This document shows, in pieces, positions 1 through 6,622 of a stretch of DNA of 14,654 bases. Within the stretch, counting starts at the first letter, position 1; each line of letters starts with the position of its first letter. This stretch comes from an uncultured Prevotellaceae bacterium (GTDB lineage Bacteria > Bacteroidota > Bacteroidia > Bacteroidales > Bacteroidaceae), in the NCBI GenBank assembly GCA_946408305.1, contig CAMJRQ010000003.1, positions 1-14,654 of the forward strand. Reading direction: 5' to 3'. Both the position numbers and the translations under genes were made by a program. A model generated the notes under the pieces. That model ran no database searches and was not told where the DNA came from. It was given only the letters and a program-made list of their open reading frames with translations.

Positions 1-3000
1 TACTCAATGGTAGTATCCTCGGCCGGTGTCACGCCGTCGCAGAGGAACGAACCGTTGGCATAGACCTTGGCTGTGCCGAAGAGCACGGGGTGCGGGTCGG
101 TGCCCAGCTGCTGGGTCCAGGCTCCTTCTGTGCTATGGTCGTTCAGGGAGTAGGTGAGTGCGCCGCCGGTGACGTCTTCCTCAGTAATCTTGGTGGCGCC
201 GGCGCCGAGTTGCTCGCCGTTGAGCGAGAAGACGTTCGTGGCGATGAGGCCGCTGTTGACGCGATAGACATAGTCGCCGTTCAGGCCACCGGTCACTTCG
301 CCAATGCACCAGCAGTTGGTAGCGGTCATGTTCGGGCCGCCCCATCCGGTGAGGAGTGCGGAGTCGCTGCCGCCCTGCACCTTACCCGTCATGTAGCAGT
401 TGACGAGTGTGATGGTGGCGCGGTTGTCTACGTTCACGCCGATGATTCCGGCTGCGTTTGCGCCGGCACAGGTCACATTGGCTTCGTTGCCCACGTTCTT
501 CAGGGTTACGAATCCGCCGGCGTCTGTTCCGCCCACCAGACCGGCAAAGCGGCCCGTGGTGGAGATGCTGGATTCGGCGTCGACCACCAGGTTCTGGATG
601 ACGGCTCCGCCACCAACGACGCCGAAGAGTCCGGCATAGTCGGTCGAGCTGTTGACGGTCAGTTTCTTGATGGTGTGGCCCTGTCCGTCGAAGTTGCCCT
701 TGAACTCAGCTCCCTGAACACCGATGGGCGGGAAGTTCTGCACGGAGCTCATGTCGATGTCGGCCGTCAGCTTGGCATTTGCGTTCTGCGGGAATTCGTC
801 GTTGCTGCTGATGCCCAGCGAGAAAAGGATGAGGTCCATGTGGGTGGCAATCAAATAGTTGCCATCCTCGTCCTGATTGATGATGCCCAGCGCGGTTTTC
901 AGTTCCTCGGCACGAGCCAGTGCTCCGCTGGTCGTGTGGCCACCGGTGGCATGGGCTTCCCATTCTCCGGAGGCGCGAGCAGTCATTTCATCGAAATTCT
1001 CCTCGGTGATGATGCCGGTCTCGAAGAGTTTCGTTATGCTGGCCTGGAAGTTGAGGATGGCCTTGCCCAGTGTGAGGTAGGCCTTGCGGCAGTCGTAAAT
1101 CTGGTCGAAGAGGTCGGAGAACGTGCCGATGAGTGCCAGCTGGCTCTGAGCGTCCAGCTCGGTCTGGCTCTTGTCGATGGCTGCCTGCAACTGCGTGCGA
1201 ATCTCCTGCGAGATGTTGCGGTCGTAGTCGGCTGTGTACTCGTTCTTTTGGTTGATGTCCAGGATGGTCTGTGCGCGGCTGGCACTGCTCTGGAGTGCGG
1301 CTGCGAGCTTCTCGCCAGCCTCGTCGGCTGTGCCCAGATAGATGAGGCGAATGCCGGCGAAGGGCTGCCATACGCTGAAGTTATAGTCGCGCTTGCGGAT
1401 GCCCACGGTGAGGGTTCCATCGGTCACCTGTGCGGCCACGAAGTTCTGGTAGCGGCCGGCATTGATGGCGATGTTCAAGCCTTCGATTCCGGCAGGCACG
1501 TAGCCAAACTCGCCCTCCGAGATTTCGACGTAGTCGTCGGGGGTGGGGTTCGACAGGTGGCAGTTGACGCTGTCCACGGCTTCGTCCTGGGATATCATGC
1601 CCTCGAGCGGGGTCATGATGAAGTTGTGGTTGCCGTTGATGAAGATTTCGCCCGTGTGGTTCTCAAGATTGGGGTCGCCGTCCACCCGGGCCAGGGCACC
1701 CACCTGGAAGAGATAGATGCCGTTGGGCATGCCGGTGAGCGTCTGCTGCACGGTGAAGGCGTCAGACGACGTGCCGTTCTGGATGGGTTTCCCGGTGGTC
1801 TCCCAGCCGTTCCATCCGTCGGTGAACTGGGGGTTCTGCAGCAGGACAGTCATGTCGGTGTCGGGATCGGGGTCGGCAATGAGGAAGCGGTTCTGCAGCA
1901 GCTCCAGGAATTTGATTTCAGCGGGAATCTGCTCGTTGGTGAGCAGGTGGTTGGTCAGGATGTAGGCCTGGTTTCCGTTGGGATAGAGGCTGCTGGGCTC
2001 TGTCGCGTTTTCCTTGTCGAGATAATTCTCGAGAATCTCGCGCTGCTCGTTCTGAGCAGTGGTCTCTGCAAGCAGGGCTGCCACCTTGTCGCAGGCGTCG
2101 ATGTAGGTCTTGTAGACCTTCTCCGAGTTCTGCACCACAGTCTTCTTAGACAGGCCAGCGCTGTAGGCCGTGAGGAATTCGGGAATCGATTCGATGGCCT
2201 CCCACGTGTCGATTTCGGTCTGGTAGTCGTCGATGGCGCCCTGGTAGGCGATGACCTCCTGGCAGAACTGAGTCTCACGTTCGATGATGTCGTTGCGGAA
2301 GGTTTCGAAGTTGTCTGCGGTGGCCGACTTGAACTCGCCCTCGCCCATCTGGTAGACGATGCCGTGGGTCGGGTCGAGCACGGGGTATTCATCGAGTCCT
2401 ACGTTCTGGTACCAGATGGAGCTGAGGAACGACTCTCCGTTCAGCTTGTAGCAGAGCTCGCCCGTGCGAATCTTCTCGGCTATGTCGGGCATGTTCTCCT
2501 GGCTGAAGCAGTTGTTCATCGAGCCTCCGTTTTCGTGGCAGATGTTCTCGAAGGTGGTGTAGCAGTTCTTGATGCTGCCGTTGCCGCCGGCGAAGATGCC
2601 GCCGGGAGCCTCGGTGGTGAGGCTGAGGTCGCCGATGGCGAAGCAGTTCAGGATGTTGCCCGAGGATTTCCATCCTGCGATGGTGGCGGCGCGATTATAT
2701 CCATTGTTGGTGGTGACGGCAGCATTGATGATGCCCAGGTTCTGCACCGTTCCGTAGAGTCGGCTCACGAGTCCGGCCTCATGGAAGAACTCCTCGTTGA
2801 TGGCCAGGTTGCTGATGGTGTGGCCCTGTCCGTCGAACGTGCCGGCGTAGCCAATCTGCTTCTTCTGCTCAGAATTCTCGTCGGCATAGAGGCCGATGGG
2901 GGTGAAGGACGCGTATTCCAGGTCGATGTCGGCCGTCAGAACAGCTCCCGAGGTGTTGGGAATGAACCACTGGTTGATGGCATACGAGAACCAACGCAGC

Positions 3001-4244
3001 TGTCCGGCGGTGCCAATCTGATAGACGCCGTCGACGGTATCCACGTAGGACATGTCGAGCGTGTGGCACACCGAGCAGATGCCGTCCTCGAACGCGTGCT
3101 CGTCGACGGTGCTGGTGCCGGCCGTGTTGCTGTATCCGCCTGTCTCATCCTTGGGCGTCATGCCGTCGCATTTGAAGGCACCCACCTTGTAGACGCGGCT
3201 GTGAGTGGCGTCGAGCACGGGATACGTGTCCTCGCCCAGCGTCTGGAAGAAGGTCAGGGCGGTCTGATCGCCGTTCAGCAGATAGCAGAGCGCACCGTTG
3301 GCCACGAATTCCTCGGCAATCTGCTTCACGCCGAAGTTGCCGTTATACACGTCGTAGCAGTTGATGTACGTGCCGAGGCCGTTCTGGGTGAGCGGGTTGT
3401 TCACCACCTTGCCCGTGCCATAGTTCGGAGCGTCGCTTTCGTTCGAGTAAGTCCATTCCAGGGTCTGGCCGCTGTTCCAGCAGTTGATCAGGGTGATTTC
3501 GCCTCTGGCCCGTCCGATGAAGGCGCACGACTCGCCGGGGAAATCGTCGCGGCAGATGATCATGCCCGTGTTGCCGCAGTTCTCGAAGGTGTAGGTTCCA
3601 CTGGCAGCCGATTCGCCGATGAAGCCTGCCATGGCATAGTCCTCGTCGCTCCAAATCTTGGCCAGGTTCAGCGAGTTCTTGATGGTGACGGTGTTGCCGT
3701 AGTCGTGACCGATGAAACCAGCTGTCTCGGCCGAGCGGATGAAAAATTCAGCCTCGTTGCGGCAGTTGGTGATGGTGATGGTCTTGCCGGTGCACGTGGC
3801 CCGTCCGATGAAGCCACCGAGGCGACGGGCGTTGGAGCGGGCAATGGCCGTCTGGTTCACACAGTTTTCGAAGCTCAGGTTGCCCCGGCAGGTGCTGACG
3901 AAGGGTGAGAAGTTGCTGTAGGTGAGCGTCATACCTTCGTCGCTGGCAATGGTCAGGTTCTTGATGACGGCGCCGTCGGCGTTCGTGTTGAACAGCGCCA
4001 CGCCCAGGTTCTTGATGGTGAAGCCTTGGCCGTCGAACGTACCTGCATAGTCTTCCAGGCTGGTCCAGCCCTGGTCCTTCATGTCGATGTCGGCCGTCAG
4101 CACGGCATCGGGGTTGGTGGCCACCTGGGCTGCAAAGGCCTTCAGGTCATCGGCCGAGCCAATCTGATAGGCTTCGGCCCACGCTTTCGTCCCGCCCAGA
4201 CACAGCATGCCGGCCAGGAGAGTAGTGTAAAGTCTTTGTTTCAT
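1..4244 (-). CDS. Giant secreted GLUG-motif repeat protein, C-terminus cut off by the window edge
   Basis: The minus-strand frame stays open from ATG at 4244 to the left edge, giving 1414 complete codons with no stop seen. Residues 1-23 are a Sec signal peptide (basic MKQR, hydrophobic core, cleavage after AWA), so the product is exported; it is not a lipoprotein. Three related beta modules begin near residues 26, 408 and 1130, each with a Y-x-I start, LTADID, FDGQG(F/H)TI and G(L/F)(I/F/V)G-type GLUG repeats. Each is followed by a second motif with (C/T)Yx-LN-x(n)-PVL at 319-361, 597-638 and 1363-1404. A helical stretch (about 632-795), a beta-sandwich-like domain starting near 798 (NPQFTDGWNGW) and another helical stretch (about 969-1129) lie between modules 2 and 3. 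A HAFEDGICSVCH cysteine motif lies near residues 380-395. GLUG proteins are common on Bacteroidales surfaces; adhesion or glycan contact is inference. A sorting domain, if any, lies outside the window. Confidence 0.9.
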   Translation of the reverse strand, partial: MKQRLYTTLLAGMLCLGGTKAWAEAYQIGSADDLKAFAAQVATNPDAVLTADIDMKDQGWTSLEDYAGTFDGQGFTIKNLGVALFNTNADGAVIKNLTIASDEGMTLTYSNFSPFVSTCRGNLSFENCVNQTAIARSNARRLGGFIGRATCTGKTITITNCRNEAEFFIRSAETAGFIGHDYGNTVTIKNSLNLAKIWSDEDYAMAGFIGESAASGTYTFENCGNTGMIICRDDFPGESCAFIGRARGEITLINCWNSGQTLEWTYSNESDAPNYGTGKVVNNPLTQNGLGTYINCYDVYNGNFGVKQIAEEFVANGALCYLLNGDQTALTFFQTLGEDTYPVLDATHSRVYKVGAFKCDGMTPKDETGGYSNTAGTSTVDEHAFEDGICSVCHTLDMSYVDTVDGVYQIGTAGQLRWFSYAINQWFIPNTSGAVLTADIDLEYASFTPIGLYADENSEQKKQIGYAGTFDGQGHTISNLAINEEFFHEAGLVSRLYGTVQNLGIINAAVTTNNGYNRAATIAGWKSSGNILNCFAIGDLSLTTEAPGGIFAGGNGSIKNCYTTFENICHENGGSMNNCFSQENMPDIAEKIRTGELCYKLNGESFLSSIWYQNVGLDEYPVLDPTHGIVYQMGEGEFKSATADNFETFRNDIIERETQFCQEVIAYQGAIDDYQTEIDTWEAIESIPEFLTAYSAGLSKKTVVQNSEKVYKTYIDACDKVAALLAETTAQNEQREILENYLDKENATEPSSLYPNGNQAYILTNHLLTNEQIPAEIKFLELLQNRFLIADPDPDTDMTVLLQNPQFTDGWNGWETTGKPIQNGTSSDAFTVQQTLTGMPNGIYLFQVGALARVDGDPNLENHTGEIFINGNHNFIMTPLEGMISQDEAVDSVNCHLSNPTPDDYVEISEGEFGYVPAGIEGLNIAINAGRYQNFVAAQVTDGTLTVGIRKRDYNFSVWQPFAGIRLIYLGTADEAGEKLAAALQSSASRAQTILDINQKNEYTADYDRNISQEIRTQLQAAIDKSQTELDAQSQLALIGTFSDLFDQIYDCRKAYLTLGKAILNFQASITKLFETGIITEENFDEMTARASGEWEAHATGGHTTSGALARAEELKTALGIINQDEDGNYLIATHMDLILFSLGISSNDEFPQNANAKLTADIDMSSVQNFPPIGVQGAEFKGNFDGQGHTIKKLTVNSSTDYAGLFGVVGGGAVIQNLVVDAESSISTTGRFAGLVGGTDAGGFVTLKNVGNEANVTCAGANAAGIIGVNVDNRATITLVNCYMTGKVQGGSDSALLTGWGGPNMTATNCWCIGEVTGGLNGDYVYRVNSGLIATNVFSLNGEQLGAGATKITEEDVTGGALTYSLNDHSTEGAWTQQLGTDPHPVLFGTAKVYANGSFLCDGVTPAEDTTIE

Positions 4245-4369
4245 TGTGGTTTGGGTTAAAATTGTTGTTAAATAAAATAATAATAATGTAGTGGAAAGTA
4301 TGTAGTGATTTTGAATGTTGCTGTGTTTGAGGACTGCCAGAGTAGTCTTTTTATAGGATTTTTCACGTG

Positions 4370-4377
4370 CAAAGTTA
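4370..4377 (-). promoter_or_regulatory. Bacteroidetes -7 promoter element for the giant secreted protein
   Basis: Read on the minus strand this is TAACTTTG, a perfect match to the Bacteroidetes -7 consensus TAnnTTTG, followed by GCAC. No clear TTTG/TTG -33 element is found 19-21 bases upstream, so the match rests on the -7 box alone. Transcription would begin near 4363 and leave an AT-rich leader of about 118 bases before the ATG at 4244. The leader carries ATGTAGTG twice on the plus strand (4286-4293 and 4300-4307). No Shine-Dalgarno sequence precedes the start. Confidence 0.55.
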
Positions 4378-4485
4378 CAAATAATTTCGTTTCTCAGCCT
4401 TCTCTGTTTGTTAAATATCCTTAAAAATCTTCAAGCTGCAGCCCGTGCCAAGATTCGCATTTTTCGGCGTTGATGATAATTATAT

Positions 4486-4510
4486 TTACACATACAATCC
4501 GTATTTGTGA
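4486..4510. repeat. Imperfect inverted repeat upstream of the giant-protein promoter
   Basis: Arms TTACACATAC (4486-4495) and GTATTTGTGA (4501-4510) flank a 5-base centre. Nine of ten positions pair if one G-U is allowed. It sits about 110 bases upstream of the -7 box at 4370-4377. It could be an operator or the remnant of a hairpin; no function can be assigned, and AT-rich DNA gives such matches by chance. Confidence 0.3.
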
Positions 4511-4566
4511 TAATAACATTACATTTCAGCCATTCTATTTCTCAGCACAAAGAAATCCGGGCCAAA

Positions 4567-4676
4567 ACAACGTGAAGTTTTGGTCGACGCAACACGTTGT
4601 TTCGGCCCGAGCAACACGTTGTTCTTGCGCGAGAATGCCGTCGTTCCGGCCCGAACCTTGGTTTGCTGGTCCGCGA
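4567..4676. repeat. Five degenerate 22-base tandem repeats
   Basis: Units start at 4567, 4589, 4611, 4633 and 4655 with an exact 22-base period. The clearest are 4589-4610 and 4611-4632, which both begin GCAACACGTTGTT. Units 1, 2, 4 and 5 end in GGTCGAC, GGCCCGA, GGCCCGA and GGTCCGCGA. The first and last copies are the most decayed, and 4545-4566 may be a further half-matching copy. The conserved core CAACACGTTGTT is nearly palindromic. The period is not a multiple of three, so this is not a protein repeat. There are no spacers, so it is not a CRISPR array. Confidence 0.7.
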
Positions 4677-4901
4677 ACGAATTTTGGAGGTGCTGATTCT
4701 GAGGGGGTTAATTTTTGTTGATTTGCCAATGGACGTCGAAATACGACCTTTTGCCATGAAAATGCGACTATTTGACATGCGTTTTCACATGCCCCTCTTA
4801 GCGGCTGGTTTGCCCGCAAGGTAAAGAATATTGAGCCGCTTCGGGTAAATTGTTTTAACACGAAACGGTCCTTTGTCTGATTAAAAAAGGAGCAAAAAAA
4901 A

Positions 4902-6449
4902 TTATCGGATAAGCTTTACTGCCTCGGCGCAACGCTCGCCGTCGATGGCGGCGCTGACGATTCCCCCGGCATAGCCAGCTCCCTCGCCGCAGGGATAGAG
5001 GCCGCGCAGGACGGGGTGCTGCAGGCTCTCGGCCTCGCGCAGGATGCGCAGGGGGCTGCTCGTGCGCGTTTCCACGCCGATGACGGTGGCTTCGTTCGTC
5101 AGGAAGCCCTTCATGCGTCGGCCCCAGATGCGGAAAGCCTCGCGCAGACGGTCGCCGACGGAGGGCGGAAGCCAGAAGTGGAGCGGGCTGGCCAGCAGTC
5201 CGGGGGCGTAGGACGAGGCGGGGAGCTGGGCGCTCAGCCGTCCGCTGACGAAGTCGGCCATGCGCTGCGCGGGAGCTGTCTGCCGGCGGTTTCCCTGGAG
5301 CCAGCATTGGCGCTCGAGCTCCTCCTGGAAGTGCATCATCGCCTCGGGGCCCGTTTCTTGGAGGTCCTCGGGCCTCACCTCCACCACCATGCCGCTGTTG
5401 CTCCAGCGGCCGTTGCGGTGCGAGGGGCTCATGCCGTTGACCACAATCTGCTCCGGGCCGCTGGCGGCCGGGACGACGAAGCCGCCCGGGCACATGCAGA
5501 AGCTGTAGACGCCGCGGCCGCCCACCTGTTCGACCACGCTGTATTCGGCTGCCGGGAGCCACTCGCCGCGACCGTCGCGACTGTGGTACTGAATGCGGTC
5601 GATGAGCTCGGCCGGATGTTCCAGCCTGACGCCCACGGCGATGCCCTTCGCCTCCATCCCGACGCCGCGATGGAGGAGGTAGCGATAGACGTCGCGCGCC
5701 GAGTGGCCCGTGGCCAGGATGACGGCCTCGGATGGCACCTCCTCTTCGCCGCGGGCCGAGACGGTGCGGATGCCGCAGACGCGGTCGCCCTGTGTGAGGA
5801 GGGCCGTCATGCGTGTCTCGAAGCGCACCTCGCCGCCGCTCTCGAGGATGGTCTGCCGCATGCGCTCGATGACGCGCGGCAGGCGGTCCGTACCGATGTG
5901 GGGATGGGCGTCGGCCAGGATGGCCGGCGAGGCTCCGTGCTGCACGAAGATGCGCAGGATGCGCTCCACCGAGCCGCGCTTCCGGCTGCGGGTGAAGAGC
6001 TTGCCGTCGCTGTAGGCCCCGGCTCCGCCCTCGCCGAAGGCATAGTTGCTCTCGGGGTCGACACACTGCTCGGTGCGGATGCGGGCCAGGTCCTTCTTCC
6101 GCTCGTGCACGTCCTTTCCGCGCTCCATCACCAGCGGCCGCAGCCCCAGCTCGATTAGGCGCAGGGCGGCAAAGAGTCCGCCCGGGCCCGCGCCCACCAC
6201 GATGACCGTGGGGCGGCCCGAAACATCGCTATACTCGATGGGCTCGAAGAGCGCTTCCTGGGGCTCGCCTTCGTCGTAGAGACGCACGACGAGGTTCACC
6301 CAGACCCTGTGCTGGCGGGCGTCGATGCTGCGCTTGACAACGCGCACGGCTCCGGGGTGCAACCCATGTTCGCGCTCCAGATAGCGGCGCAGAGACTGTT
6401 CGTTGTAGGCATCGCGAGGTAGCAGGCGGAGGGTGAGTTCGGAGGTCAT
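4902..6449 (-). CDS. FAD-dependent dehydrogenase of the uncharacterised COG2509 family
   Basis: A 515-residue soluble flavoprotein. An N-terminal region of about 75 residues carries the family signature KRSIDARQ (39-46). It is followed by an FAD-binding Rossmann motif VVGAGPGG (84-91), GEGGAGAYSDGKL (139-151) and the C-terminal flavin-contact stretch GLYPCGEGAGYAGG (483-496), with GVETRTSSP at 458-466. These mark the NAD(P)/FAD-dependent oxidoreductase family annotated as uncharacterised FAD-dependent dehydrogenase. Its substrate is not established in what I know of the family. No signal peptide or membrane segment is visible. The ATG at 6449 gives the usual family N-terminus even though it lies inside a 7-base repeat. 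The gene is divergent from thrA and appears monocistronic, followed by a 657-base gap. Family assignment is firm; reaction unknown. Confidence 0.93.
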   Translation of the reverse strand: MTSELTLRLLPRDAYNEQSLRRYLEREHGLHPGAVRVVKRSIDARQHRVWVNLVVRLYDEGEPQEALFEPIEYSDVSGRPTVIVVGAGPGGLFAALRLIELGLRPLVMERGKDVHERKKDLARIRTEQCVDPESNYAFGEGGAGAYSDGKLFTRSRKRGSVERILRIFVQHGASPAILADAHPHIGTDRLPRVIERMRQTILESGGEVRFETRMTALLTQGDRVCGIRTVSARGEEEVPSEAVILATGHSARDVYRYLLHRGVGMEAKGIAVGVRLEHPAELIDRIQYHSRDGRGEWLPAAEYSVVEQVGGRGVYSFCMCPGGFVVPAASGPEQIVVNGMSPSHRNGRWSNSGMVVEVRPEDLQETGPEAMMHFQEELERQCWLQGNRRQTAPAQRMADFVSGRLSAQLPASSYAPGLLASPLHFWLPPSVGDRLREAFRIWGRRMKGFLTNEATVIGVETRTSSPLRILREAESLQHPVLRGLYPCGEGAGYAGGIVSAAIDGERCAEAVKLIR

Positions 6450-6484
6450 AGTTCAGAGTTCGGAGTCCATAGTTCGGAGTGCAA
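6436..6484. repeat. Seven tandem 7-base repeats across a gene start
   Basis: On the plus strand the units are AGTTCGG, AGGTCAT, AGTTCAG, AGTTCGG, AGTCCAT, AGTTCGG and AGTGCAA, one after another without gaps. On the minus strand the consensus is close to CCGAACT. The array begins inside the FAD dehydrogenase reading frame (codons 1-5, MTSEL), contains its ATG (6447-6449), and ends in the -7 box of its promoter. The whole predicted leader is therefore repeat sequence. Confidence 0.8.
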
Positions 6485-6512
6485 AATTACTGAAAATGGG
6501 GCGTAATGCCAA
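6482..6512 (-). promoter_or_regulatory. Promoter for the FAD dehydrogenase gene
   Basis: On the minus strand TAATTTTG (6482-6489) matches the Bacteroidetes -7 consensus TAnnTTTG exactly. A TTG (6510-6512, in the context GGTTGGC) lies 20 bases upstream as a -33 candidate. Transcription would start near 6475, leaving a short leader of about 25 bases made only of the 7-base repeat. Confidence 0.6.
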
Positions 6513-6543
6513 CCGAAACACCCAAAAAGAGGCTCCCGAATGC

Positions 6544-6584
6544 CACTTTTCCCCCTCGGGGCGACGCTTATTAGGGAAAAAGTG
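6544..6584. promoter_or_regulatory. Inverted repeat abutting the thrA promoter, candidate operator
   Basis: CACTTTTCCC (6544-6553) and GGGAAAAAGTG (6574-6584) are reverse complements except for one extra A in the right arm; the arms are 20 bases apart. The right arm ends two bases before the -7 box at 6587, so a protein bound there would cover the spacer and -33 region. An operator for repression is inference; no known binding motif is recognised. Confidence 0.35.
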
Positions 6585-6586
6585 CG

Positions 6587-6594
6587 TAATTTTG
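6587..6594 (+). promoter_or_regulatory. Bacteroidetes -7 promoter element for thrA
   Basis: TAATTTTG matches TAnnTTTG exactly; the -33 region (around 6564-6567) has no good TTTG. Start of transcription would be near 6601, leaving about 22 bases before ATG at 6623. That leader is too short for a threonine-rich attenuator peptide, so classical thr-leader attenuation is not present. A purine-rich stretch (AGAGAAAGAGAAA) precedes the ATG. Confidence 0.6.
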
Positions 6595-6622
6595 CGGCTG
6601 GCAAAAGAGAAAGAGAAACATC

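Larger units (their letters stand above)
4245..4901. other. 657-base non-coding gap with repeats, no gene supported
   Basis: This gap lies between the start of the giant secreted protein and the stop of the FAD dehydrogenase, both on the minus strand. It holds the promoter near 4370, an imperfect inverted repeat at 4486-4510, five degenerate 22-base repeats at 4567-4676 and a weaker repeat pair at 4741-4782. Open frames of 75-108 codons cross it on both strands, but they overlap each other, run through the repeats and show no recognisable motif, so I call none a gene. Just downstream of the dehydrogenase stop the minus strand has a run of eight T (4894-4901) and another of six. A strong hairpin is missing, so termination there is uncertain. 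Confidence 0.75.

Noticed and set aside
90..3908. 1272-codon open frame on the plus strand
   Set aside because: It is the exact codon-aligned antisense of the giant secreted protein. That protein has a signal peptide, promoter and repeat motifs; the plus frame has none and a Val/Ala/Gly/Asp-rich shadow composition.
4567..4676. CRISPR array
   Set aside because: Units are contiguous and degenerate, without unique spacers, and no cas gene is present.
4470..4861. Small open frames of 75-108 codons on both strands in the gap
   Set aside because: They overlap each other, pass through the 22-base repeats and have no promoter or recognisable motif.
4890..4914. Terminator after the FAD dehydrogenase
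   Set aside because: There is a T run on the minus strand, but the only palindrome (TTATCCGATAA) is too short to make a stable stem.
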